Source: Betaproteobacteria bacterium
GTDB lineage: Bacteria > Pseudomonadota > Gammaproteobacteria > Burkholderiales > Burkholderiaceae_C
Length of the DNA stretch: 64,000 nt
Assembly: GCA_016868355.1 (NCBI GenBank)
Contig: VGHB01000010.1
Coordinates: 57,328 to 121,327 of the forward strand
Direction of reading: 5' to 3'
Shown here: piece by piece, positions 57,592 through 64,000 of the stretch
How the letters are laid out: every line of letters starts with the position of its first letter
Numbering within the stretch: position 1 is the first letter of the stretch
Translations under genes and position numbers: made by a program
The notes under the pieces: generated by a model
Told to the model about the DNA's origin: nothing
The model's input: only the letters and a program-made list of their open reading frames with translations
Database searches by the model: none

Positions 57592-57761
57592 CCCCCGTGT
57601 AAGCAAGCGCACTACGCACACACGGTGCGGAACTTTGCGCAAGCGTTTTCTGCTTGAGCACATCAGCGTGCTCACACTTTGCCGCAACGACTCAGGCGGT
57701 CGCCAGAGGGTGCGGGATACTTTGAGACCATCCGCGACGCAAACCGCTGGCCCGAACTTGG

Positions 57762-59126
57762 ATGGAGCCCCCGATGCCACCGATGCCACCGATCCCAACC
57801 CTAACCCGCAGGCTGATGCTCTCGTCTGCTCTGCTTCTGACCGGCTGCGCCGCCATTGACCCGCATGCCGTCATCACCCGACGCGCCCCGCAGTCTGCCG
57901 ATGGCGCACCGTCCGCGTCTGCCCCCCAGGCGCCACTGGATGCCACCACCCGCGCCGCCGCCTTCGACTTCGTGTGGCGCACGGTCGATGCGCGTTACTT
58001 CGATCCCAGGATGAACGGTGTGGACTGGAAGGCGGCCGTGGAGAAGTGGCGCGCGCCGGTGCTGCAGGCCCCCGATGACGATGCCTTCTGGGACCGTCTG
58101 GACCGGATGGCGGGAGAACTGAACGATGTCCACACCCGCGTGGTCAGCCCCAAGCGGGCACAGTTGATCGAGCGTTCCCAGTCGGTGAGCTTGGGGTTCT
58201 CATTCCGTCCGCTTGGCGAGAGCCTGGTGGTCACCAGCGTCAATGGTGAGGGGGACGCCTGGTGGGCCGGTGTGCGGCCCGGCATGGCACTGCTGGCCGT
58301 GGATGGGGAGCCCGCCCAAGCCGTGTACAGCCGACTTCGTGCCGAGGCGCGAGGCGGCTCGACTGAGCAACAGCGCCACAACCTGGCCGCTGCGCGCCTG
58401 TTGGCGGGTGAGCCGGACTCCACCGTGCGCCTGGCCTTGGCGCGCACAGACGGCTCCCGAATCGAGGCGGTTCTGCGGCGCACCGTGTTGTCGAACCCGC
58501 CACGGGTCACGCACCGGCGGCTGCCTGAAGGCCCCGGATACATTCGCCTGACGGCTTGGAATGCGTCACTCCAGGGGCGCATGCTCAGCGCCATCGAGGC
58601 ACTGAAAGATGCGCCTTCGCTGATCATTGATCTGCGCGGCAATGGTGGCGGCTCGGCCGGCATGGTGCAGCAGGTCGCTCGGGCGTTTTTTGACGGTGAG
58701 GTTCAGGGGGGCCGCACGCTGACCCGCACCGGCAAGCCCATCACACTGGCCTTCGAGATGGTCGAACTGGTGAAGCTGCAGAGCACGCTGAAGGGAACCG
58801 GGCTGTACAAGGGCCCCGTGGCCATCCTGGTGGATGCCGGAAGCGGCAGCGCCAGTGAGAAGTTCTCCGGCCTCATGCAGTCACTTCAGCGCGCAACCGT
58901 GGTGGGCCAGGTGACCTGTGGGTGTTTGCTGGGCTACTTGGGATATGCGGAGGTGCCCGGCGGCGGCAAGTTGGCCTACAGCGAGTTGGGCTATGTGATG
59001 CCGGATGGCAGCCGCATTGAGGCCACGGGGGTGGTGCCCAATCTGGAGGTACCCACCTCGATTGAGGATCTACGACTGGGCCGCGATCGCGCCCTGGAGG
59101 TGGCGGTGGCGCATTTGAAGCGGTGA
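57762..59126 (+). CDS. S41-family peptidase, lipoprotein
   Basis: Peptidase family S41 protein of 454 residues with an N-terminal lipoprotein signal (RRLMLSSALLLTGC; lipidated cysteine about residue 29). The start is ATG 57762, followed by a 9-bp tandem repeat that encodes Pro/Met residues. A PDZ-like region (about 145–200) is followed by the S41 core: LIIDLRGNGGGSAG, VDAGSGSASEKF with the likely nucleophile in residues 361–365. At the place where C-terminal processing peptidases have the lysine of FGKG, this protein has Cys388 (TCGCLLG). It may therefore belong to the S41 branch without the Ser/Lys dyad. It lies inside the 2.7-kb segment between the tRNA repeats. Confidence 0.82.
   Translation: MEPPMPPMPPIPTLTRRLMLSSALLLTGCAAIDPHAVITRRAPQSADGAPSASAPQAPLDATTRAAAFDFVWRTVDARYFDPRMNGVDWKAAVEKWRAPVLQAPDDDAFWDRLDRMAGELNDVHTRVVSPKRAQLIERSQSVSLGFSFRPLGESLVVTSVNGEGDAWWAGVRPGMALLAVDGEPAQAVYSRLRAEARGGSTEQQRHNLAAARLLAGEPDSTVRLALARTDGSRIEAVLRRTVLSNPPRVTHRRLPEGPGYIRLTAWNASLQGRMLSAIEALKDAPSLIIDLRGNGGGSAGMVQQVARAFFDGEVQGGRTLTRTGKPITLAFEMVELVKLQSTLKGTGLYKGPVAILVDAGSGSASEKFSGLMQSLQRATVVGQVTCGCLLGYLGYAEVPGGGKLAYSELGYVMPDGSRIEATGVVPNLEVPTSIEDLRLGRDRALEVAVAHLKR
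57771..57797 (+). repeat. tandem repeat, 3 × 9 bp
   Basis: Two exact copies and one copy with a single change of ccgatgcca in direct tandem at the start of the S41 peptidase gene. In frame it encodes Pro-Met-Pro repeats ahead of the lipoprotein signal. Slippage could change the N-terminal length or the choice of start codon, since each unit contains an in-frame ATG. Confidence 0.7.
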
Positions 59127-59139
59127 TCCAGCCCTTTGG

Positions 59140-59541
59140 TCAAGGCGGTAACAGCACATTCCAAAGCGCATGGCCCAACAAGCGATTGGGCAGCAGAGTG
59201 AACAGGCCGGTCACGATCAAACCCCAGGCGTAGGTGCCGGCCATGATGTTGCGGTGCAGGCGAACCCGCGCGGTTCGGGCTGCCCAAACGCCCGCCGTCA
59301 GCATCACCAGCGTAAAGACGGACAAGCCATGGATCCAGGAAAAGGCATCGCGGTAGATGCCAAAGGACGACAGCGCCGTGAAACCCAACAACGCCACCCA
59401 CGCACGACCCATCCAGCGATGGGCCTCCGTGCCTTTGCGGCGCACCAATACGGCGGTCCCTATCAACACCGCCATTGCAGCCACGCTGGCGTGGGCGGCG
59501 ATCAGGGGTGTCCAGGAATAGTTGGGTGGTGGTAGGGCCAT
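59140..59541 (-). CDS. small DUF2306-type membrane protein
   Basis: Inner-membrane protein of 133 residues with about four hydrophobic helices. The N-terminal APL-type stretch PLIAAHASVAAMAVLIGTAVLVRRKG is followed by HRWMGRAWVALLGFTALSSF and, later, RLHRNIMAGTYAWGLIVTGL, a pattern I associate with DUF2306 proteins. Function unknown. Start ATG at 59541; longer in-frame starts to 59859 read antisense to the esterase gene. Convergent with the S41 gene (13-bp gap) and divergent from the esterase pseudogene. Confidence 0.72.
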   Translation of the reverse strand: MALPPPNYSWTPLIAAHASVAAMAVLIGTAVLVRRKGTEAHRWMGRAWVALLGFTALSSFGIYRDAFSWIHGLSVFTLVMLTAGVWAARTARVRLHRNIMAGTYAWGLIVTGLFTLLPNRLLGHALWNVLLPP

Positions 59542-59623
59542 ATTGGAACTGGACCCGATAGGTTTACAGATCGACACGCTCAGGGAACACTGCGCAGACG
59601 TGATACGCACTGTATTAGACAGC

Positions 59624-60092
59624 ATGGTCATGGTCACCTTCCTCGCCTTGTTGCTGAGCGCCCTGCTGCCCTCTCTCAGCCATGCCGAAGAGCTTCGCAT
59701 GCAGGTGGGTGGCATGGGCCGCATGGCACTGGTCGTCAATGCGCAGCCTTCACAGGAAAAGCGCCCGCTGGTGCTGGTCTTGCACGGCGGTGCGGGCAGC
59801 GCGGCCATGCAGCGCCAGCGGACAGGGTTCGACGCGGTGGCGCAGCGCGAAGGGTTCATGGTGGTCTATCCGCAGGGATCTGAATTTAGGCCGGGCATGC
59901 ACGCCTGGAACACCGGCCACCTGATGCGCAGGCAGGTGGGCACGGTCGATGATGTGGCGTTTCTTGACGCGTTGATCGATCGGCTGATCGATCAGTACGG
60001 CGCCGACCCGAAGCGGGGTACATGACCGGCGGCTCCAACGGCGGCATGATGACCATGGTCTATGCCACACAACGCGCCGAGCGCCTGGCGTT
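59624..60092 (+). pseudogene. broken poly(3-hydroxybutyrate) depolymerase-like esterase
   Basis: Reads like an alpha/beta-hydrolase esterase of the LpqC/PHB-depolymerase type: signal peptide (ALLLSALLPSLSHA), LVLVLHGGAGSAAMQRQ, EGFMVVYPQGSEF, VDDVAFLDALIDRLI. The frame then stops at 60023–60025, just before the expected nucleophile motif. That motif, TGGSNGGMM, continues in the +1-shifted frame from 60022, so one base is missing, most likely in the G-run at 60015–60018. The shifted frame keeps homology only to about 60092 (RAERLAL), after which it becomes unrelated, so the C-terminal two-thirds are gone. Frameshift by sequencing error is possible; the truncation is not. Confidence 0.82.
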
Positions 60093-60246
60093 GCGTACAC
60101 AAAAAGCGTACGGACGACTTAGGAGAGGTATACCAAAAATGGACGAACACGGTAGGGAATTTTCTGCTTCGCGTAGAACAACGCAGCAGCGTCAACACCA
60201 CTTTGACAACACGCTACATCAGTTTGTTGTGCGTGCGGTTTTGTGG
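60093..60246. other. non-coding, lower-GC stretch between esterase remnant and tRNA remnant
   Basis: This 154-bp stretch is visibly poorer in GC than its surroundings and holds no gene I can support. It begins where homology to the esterase ends and stops where similarity to tRNA-Lys begins. A short inverted repeat (cgtac/gtacg, 60094–60098 and 60108–60112) lies at its start. It may be the flank of a vanished integrated element. Confidence 0.5.
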
Positions 60247-60305
60247 GGCAGAGTCAGCACTCTTAATCCGGTGGTCGTGCGTTCGAATCCTACAGGGCCC
60301 ACCAT
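60247..60305 (+). pseudogene. tRNA-Lys(CUU) 3' remnant (right copy of direct repeat)
   Basis: From 60259 to 60305 the sequence repeats the anticodon-loop-to-CCA part of tRNA-Lys(CUU) with three mismatches. A weaker match with two small indels extends left to about 60247, into the D-arm. The 5' acceptor strand is absent and the T-stem is unpaired at two positions, so it is not a working tRNA. It may be the right attachment half of an integrated segment or a decayed tRNA duplicate. The last base overlaps the stop codon of the VanZ-like gene. Confidence 0.8.
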
Positions 60306-60685
60306 TACTTCAGCGCGCGGCTCAGCGCCCATCCCACAGCCACTCCGACCGCGTCGGCCAAAGCATCGCCCGCATCCGCGTGGCGCCAACCGCTGACGCC
60401 CTGAGCGAGCTCAATGGCAACCCCCAAGGCCAGCAGCCCCAGAACCACTCGGGCGCTGTGACCGGCGCCGCCGGGATAAGCCCATAGGCCCAAGGTTCCC
60501 AGCACTGCAAAACCCGCGGTGTGTTGTGCCTTATCCCAAATGGAGGCTGTGAACTCGGGCAACCGGTCTGTGGGCAGAAGGCTGAGTACCGTCAGAACTG
60601 ACACAGCCAAGTAAAACAGGGCACGCCGCGCCAAAACGAGTTTGGGGTTTTTCGGCGCAGACGGGGTGGACATGAGTAACATCAT
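60305..60685 (-). CDS. VanZ-like membrane protein
   Basis: Small inner-membrane protein of 126 residues with four hydrophobic segments; homologous to the VanZ-like family, whose only characterised member confers low-level teicoplanin resistance. Function here unknown. The family pattern DKAQHTAGFAVLGTLGLWA (charged residue and histidine) and DAGDALADAVGVAVGWAL is visible. The first codons are MMLLMSTPS, so the ATG at 60685 or one a few codons later may be used. Its stop codon lies at the edge of the tRNA repeat, suggesting that the ancestral neighbour of the gene was the tRNA. Divergent from the lyase gene with 5 bp between starts. Confidence 0.8.
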   Translation of the reverse strand: MMLLMSTPSAPKNPKLVLARRALFYLAVSVLTVLSLLPTDRLPEFTASIWDKAQHTAGFAVLGTLGLWAYPGGAGHSARVVLGLLALGVAIELAQGVSGWRHADAGDALADAVGVAVGWALSRALK

Positions 60686-60690
60686 GCCCC

Positions 60691-61587
60691 ATGAAGACCT
60701 GCTTACGGGAACGCCTGGCCGCCCCAGGCCTCATCCTGGCCCCGGGGGTGTACGACATGGTGAGCCTTAAGCTGGCCGACCGAATGGGGTTTGATGCCCT
60801 TTACATGACTGGCTTTGGTACCGTGGCGTCCCACTTGGGCCTGCCCGACGCGGGGCTGGCCACTTACCGCGACATGCTCAACCGTGTGCAGGCCATGGCA
60901 GGTATGGCCACCACGCCCTTGATCGCGGATGGCGACACCGGCTACGGCGGCTTGCTCAACGTCCGGCATACCGTGCAAGGCTATGAGGCTGCCGGTGCAC
61001 AGGCTATCCAACTGGAGGACCAAGAGTTTCCCAAGAAGTGCGGGCATACGACAGGCCGGCGGGTCATTCCTCTGCAGGACATGGTTCGCAAGATTCGGGT
61101 GGCCGTTGAGGCGCGCCGCAGCCCAGACTTCCTCATCATTGCCCGCACCGATGCGCGCACGGCGCTGGGCCTGGACGAGGCGCTCAAGCGTGCGCTGGCC
61201 TATGAGCAGGCTGGCGCCGACATCCTGTTCGTCGAATCCCCAGAGAGCGTGGACGAAATGCGGCGCATCACGGCCACGCTGCACAAGCCCTTGTTGGCCA
61301 ATATGGTCGAGGGCGGGCGCACGCCGGTTCTCACCCCCTTGGAACTGCAGGAAATCGGCTATCGCTTGGCTATCTTCCCAGTCTCGGCTTTGTTGGCCGC
61401 TGCGCAGGCGATGCAAACCACCTATGCACGGTTAAAGGCCCATACAACCACAGGCAACACCGTGGGTGCGGGCGGGGAAGCAGTGCTGCTTGAGTCGGGT
61501 CCACCATTGATGGCGTTCTCCGACATGACCCAGCTCATGGGCTTCGAAGAGATATGGGTCTTTGAACGCCGACACGCCCAAGACTAG
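60691..61587 (+). CDS. isocitrate lyase/PEP mutase family protein
   Basis: TIM-barrel C–C lyase of 298 residues, close to 2-methylisocitrate lyase, oxaloacetate decarboxylase or carboxyvinyl-carboxyphosphonate mutase-type enzymes. Metal and catalytic elements include ADGDTGYGG (D80, D82), QLEDQEFPKKCGH (KKCGH 115–119), and ARTDAR. The 298-residue length fits the non-isocitrate-lyase branch. It is followed 54 bp later by a Bug-type solute receptor on the same strand, which suggests use of an organic-acid substrate. The two starts of the divergent VanZ-like gene and this gene are only 5 bp apart. Confidence 0.88.
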   Translation: MKTCLRERLAAPGLILAPGVYDMVSLKLADRMGFDALYMTGFGTVASHLGLPDAGLATYRDMLNRVQAMAGMATTPLIADGDTGYGGLLNVRHTVQGYEAAGAQAIQLEDQEFPKKCGHTTGRRVIPLQDMVRKIRVAVEARRSPDFLIIARTDARTALGLDEALKRALAYEQAGADILFVESPESVDEMRRITATLHKPLLANMVEGGRTPVLTPLELQEIGYRLAIFPVSALLAAAQAMQTTYARLKAHTTTGNTVGAGGEAVLLESGPPLMAFSDMTQLMGFEEIWVFERRHAQD

Positions 61588-61641
61588 GGGCGTTACCGGT
61601 ATCCGGATCAAACCCTCAACACCACAACACGGGAGACCTTC

Positions 61642-62628
61642 ATGAGCCTTCGCCGACATATTTTGCTGAGCTGTTGGGCGGCTGCGGCCAGCCTTTGGGC
61701 CCCTGCGCTTGCACAGGGCAGCACCGAGCCTTGGCCCAACAAACCCCTGCGGCTGATCGTGCCCTTCGTTCCCGGTGGCGTGACCGACACCAGCGGTCGA
61801 GTGATCGCCGAGTTTTTGAGCCGACGGCTGGGGCAACAGGTGGTGGTAGACAACAAGCCCGGTGCGTCCGGCAACATCGGCACTCAGCTCGCGGCGACCG
61901 CCGCAGCGGACGGCTACACCTTGCTGCTGGGCTTTGATGGCACGCTGGTGATCAATCCCCATGTCTTCGCCAAAGTGCCTTTTGACACCCAAAAGGACTT
62001 CCAGCCCGTGGGCAAGATTGGCGATGCAGTGCTGATCTTGGTGGCCAATACGGGTGTCAAGGCGAACACGCTGCAAGAGGTATTGGCACTGTCCAGAAAA
62101 GAGCAGGGCGGCTTGCCCTACGGCACGTCTGGTATCGGCGGCACGCCCCATATTGCAGCTGAACTGCTCAAGCAGCGTACGGGCGCCCAACTCACGCACG
62201 TACCCTACAAGGGCGGTGGTCAGGCCATTACCGATGTGATCGGGGGCGCGATTCCCTTGGTATACACCGCCGTAGCCGGTGCACAGGCTCATGTCAAGAG
62301 TGGCAAGCTCAAGGCCATCGCCGTCAGCAGCCCGGTGCGTACACCGGCCTTGCCCGAGGTGCCCACCTTCATTGAAAGTGGCATCGCCGATTTTGTCGTC
62401 ACTTCATGGGTGGGACTCTTGGCACCGGCGCGCACGCCGGCTGCTGTCGTGCAGCGGCTGAACACCGAGCTCAACGCGGTGCTGGCCGATCCCGCCTTGA
62501 GGGAACGCTTGGCCGTATTGGGCATCGACCCGCGCCCCGGCAGCCCTGAGCAGTTCGGCGAGGAAATCAAGCGAGACCTTTCCCGTTACGAGGGCGTGGT
62601 GAAGGCTGCAGGTATCAAGGCCGAGTAG
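61642..62628 (+). CDS. Bug/TctC-type periplasmic substrate-binding protein
   Basis: Extracytoplasmic receptor of the tripartite tricarboxylate transporter (Bug) family, 328 residues, expanded in Burkholderiales. It has a Sec signal peptide (LSCWAAAASLWAPALAQ) and the family core PNKPLRLIVPFVPGGVTDTSGRVIA, VVVDNKPGASGNIGTQLAA, PYGTSGIGGTPHIAAELLK and TWVGLLAP-type segments. The membrane partners (TctA/TctB-like) are not adjacent, as is common for orphan Bug proteins. The ligand may be a di- or tricarboxylate processed by the preceding lyase, but this is inference. Confidence 0.92.
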   Translation: MSLRRHILLSCWAAAASLWAPALAQGSTEPWPNKPLRLIVPFVPGGVTDTSGRVIAEFLSRRLGQQVVVDNKPGASGNIGTQLAATAAADGYTLLLGFDGTLVINPHVFAKVPFDTQKDFQPVGKIGDAVLILVANTGVKANTLQEVLALSRKEQGGLPYGTSGIGGTPHIAAELLKQRTGAQLTHVPYKGGGQAITDVIGGAIPLVYTAVAGAQAHVKSGKLKAIAVSSPVRTPALPEVPTFIESGIADFVVTSWVGLLAPARTPAAVVQRLNTELNAVLADPALRERLAVLGIDPRPGSPEQFGEEIKRDLSRYEGVVKAAGIKAE

Positions 62629-62961
62629 GCCCTCGGCTTTATGCCGATGAGGATCGACAGAACATGATGGCCATAGCCAAGCCGCTCTGGCCGCCTTGCT
62701 GTTGCTGGCCAGTGGATCGGCCTGTGCACAGGCGTCCGCTGGATGCGAGCCCGCTGCCGGCGTCGGCCCCATCCTGGGTCAAATCTTGACTGATCTTTTC
62801 TCCACAACGGATCGAGCAAGGTGTAAGGCGCTGGTGTCCTTCGAAATCCGTCACCCTGAGTAGAAGACCTAATCCGATACCCGCGGCACAGGTGCAGTGC
62901 GGCGGTGGATGGAAAATGAACTGCGGGCGTGCGCGCGTGCCAGCGGCGGGGCGCTTAAGGC
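62629..62961. other. 333-bp intergenic region with possible small-gene remnant
   Basis: No complete gene is supported. On the plus strand, 62694–62863 is open and would encode a signal-peptide-like stretch (LAALLLLASGSACAQAS) and about 40 further residues, but a stop precedes it in frame and no start codon lies between. A small hairpin (stem of five, tcggc/gccga, just after the Bug stop) may act as a weak terminator. It looks like a decayed small secreted protein gene or chance. Confidence 0.4.
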
Positions 62962-63381
62962 CTACCAGCTGCCAATATTGGGCATGCTGGTCCAGGGCTC
63001 TGCCGGCGGCAGAGGGGTTCCCTTTTGCAGCAGCTCGATGCTGATCTGATCGGGGCTGCGTACGAAGGCCATGCGGCCATCGCGCGGAGGGCGGCTGATG
63101 ATGACGCCATGATCCTGCAGCCGCGCACAGGTTTCGTAGATGTTATCCACACCAAAGGCAATGTGGCCGAAGTTGCGCCCGCCGCTGTAGGTTTCGGGGT
63201 CCCAGTTGTAGGTGAGTTCAATCTGCGCCTGTTTATCGCCGGGTGCGGCCAGGTAGATCAATGTGAAGCGACCCTGTTCGCTGGCGTATTCGCGCTGAAC
63301 CTGAAGTCCGAGTGCGTCGCGGTAAAAGGCCAATGATTGCTCTACGTTGGACACGCGAACCATGGTGTGCAAATAAATCAT
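62962..63381 (-). CDS. gloA: lactoylglutathione lyase (glyoxalase I)
   Basis: Isomerises the methylglyoxal–glutathione hemithioacetal to S-lactoylglutathione. 139 residues, the bacterial length. The four metal ligands of the family are in place: H5, E55 (IELTYNW), H73 (GHIAFGV) and E116 (ISIELLQ). The absence of the long insertion of eukaryotic enzymes suggests the nickel/cobalt-type class, as in E. coli. It lies downstream of the glycosyltransferase gene on the minus strand (79-bp gap). Confidence 0.93.
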   Translation of the reverse strand: MIYLHTMVRVSNVEQSLAFYRDALGLQVQREYASEQGRFTLIYLAAPGDKQAQIELTYNWDPETYSGGRNFGHIAFGVDNIYETCARLQDHGVIISRPPRDGRMAFVRSPDQISIELLQKGTPLPPAEPWTSMPNIGSW

Positions 63382-63460
63382 GGCGTGAATTTAAACCGAT
63401 GTAGATGGATCTTGCAGGGCCAAAGTCGGATCTCTCTGTCGGCCCCGCATGGGGCTCTGC

Positions 63461-64000
63461 TCAGCGCCAGCTGAACAAGGCCAAGCGCCTGTAGATCAGG
63501 GTGTATGCCATCGCGAACGCCAATAACCCGGCCCACGCAGCGGGCGCAGCCTTCCAAAACACGGCGCCCATGCATGCAGGCCCCAATGCAATCAGCCAGA
63601 TCAAGGGGGAGACGCTGGCGTTTTGCATGACCGTGGGCCAGTGTGCCAGGCGCTTGCGCGCGACACGGCACTTCACCAGCGAGTGCAGGTGCAGCCGATC
63701 GGGGTGCATGGCCGAATGGGCACGGCGCAGCCGACGGACCACGCTGAAGACCACCTCCAGCACCGGGTAGGCGCAGCTCAGCAGCACTGCTACGGCGCTG
63801 ACCTCGGGGTTACGCTCAATCAGCAAGACCGCCAGCCAGGCCAGCCAGAAGCCCAGGGTGTAGGCCCCACCATCGCCTAAAAAAATCTTACCCAGCGGGA
63901 AGTTGACCACCAAGAATCCGCCCACCACAGCACTTGAGGCAAACAAGACGCCAGCCAGCGTGTGGTCACCGGCTTGTAGAGCAATGGTGCCCAATGTGCA
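63461..64000 (-). CDS. WecA/MraY-type glycosyl-phosphotransferase (partial)
   Basis: C-terminal part of a polyprenyl-phosphate N-acetylhexosamine-1-phosphate transferase (glycosyltransferase family 4), about 179 codons, open at the right window edge. The catalytic-site motif FLGDGGAYTLGF and the HPDRLHLHSL motif (conserved histidines) mark the WecA/WbcO branch rather than MraY. Multiple hydrophobic helices fit an inner-membrane enzyme that starts a surface polysaccharide. A 5-bp-stem hairpin (63442–63455) follows the stop, without a T-run. No neighbouring polysaccharide genes are visible. Confidence 0.85.
   Translation of the reverse strand, partial: CTLGTIALQAGDHTLAGVLFASSAVVGGFLVVNFPLGKIFLGDGGAYTLGFWLAWLAVLLIERNPEVSAVAVLLSCAYPVLEVVFSVVRRLRRAHSAMHPDRLHLHSLVKCRVARKRLAHWPTVMQNASVSPLIWLIALGPACMGAVFWKAAPAAWAGLLAFAMAYTLIYRRLALFSWR

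Noticed and set aside
60022..60396. 124-codon plus-strand frame running from the esterase remnant into the tRNA copy and beyond
   Set aside because: Only its first ~23 residues look like esterase; the rest crosses a non-coding stretch and a tRNA-like repeat, so it is not a gene.

Overview
This window looks like a GC-rich chromosome segment of a betaproteobacterium of the order Burkholderiales, probably near the Comamonadaceae. The pointers are a dapA–bamC pair, a tolB–pal–cpoB run, a Bug-type (tripartite tricarboxylate) periplasmic receptor, a ParC whose quinolone-region serine is glutamine, and dense housekeeping operons with GTG starts. The family-level guess is inference. I see no CRISPR array, transposase, prophage module or rRNA operon.

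Layout. 1–3901 (minus): MFS transporter, small methyltransferase, dapA and a bamC that runs off the left edge. 3964–9081 (plus): parE, parC (topoisomerase IV) and a glutathione transferase. 9059–10065 (minus): dsbB-like and ridA-like genes. 10121–12610: comEC (DNA uptake). 12656–14050 (minus): mltB. 14086–16239 (plus): an acetyl-lysine/polyamine deacetylase homologue and an MscS channel. 16244–18466 (minus): YqhA-type membrane protein, an intrinsic terminator and class I fumarase. 18694–20664: acs, ending in a perfect 14-bp hairpin. 20710–22041 (minus): argG. 22177–28058 (plus): acyl-CoA ligase, an unknown secreted coiled-coil protein, prlC and a core MetE-like enzyme. 28095–28874 (minus): RluA-type pseudouridine synthase. 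29139–33238 (plus): TonB-dependent receptor and ABC exporter. 33245–34126 (minus): EamA transporter. 34307–37581 (plus): YgiQ radical-SAM and FAH-family enzymes. 37578–42477 (minus): class V aminotransferase, glnS and a HerA-like ATPase.

42629–50147 is a long same-strand housekeeping block: yebC, purD, acyltransferase, hemF, nadD, rsfS, rlmH, maf and rng, with several overlapping stops and starts. 50166–52665 (minus) holds a peroxidase-like protein and msbA. 52720–57394 (plus) holds tolB, pal, cpoB (Tol–Pal envelope system), a YeeE/TsuA-type sulfur transporter and tcdA, followed by two tRNA-Lys genes (UUU and CUU).

The most unusual part is 57591–60305. It is a 2.7-kb segment bounded on the left by the 3' part of an intact tRNA-Lys(CUU) and on the right by a degenerate copy of that same 3' part (44 of 47 bases identical). 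Between them lie an S41 peptidase lipoprotein, a small DUF2306-type membrane protein and a frameshifted, truncated esterase gene. This looks like the scar of an element integrated at a tRNA, or an old tRNA duplication. Beyond it come a VanZ-like protein, an isocitrate-lyase-family lyase with a Bug receptor, glyoxalase I and the end of a WecA/MraY-type glycosyltransferase running off the right edge.

Other oddities are a ~98-residue insertion in the glutaminyl-tRNA synthetase core, a histone-H1-like Lys/Ala tail on RsfS, and a twin-arginine-type signal on TolB. I did not find a convincing multi-gene system that looks wholly undescribed.
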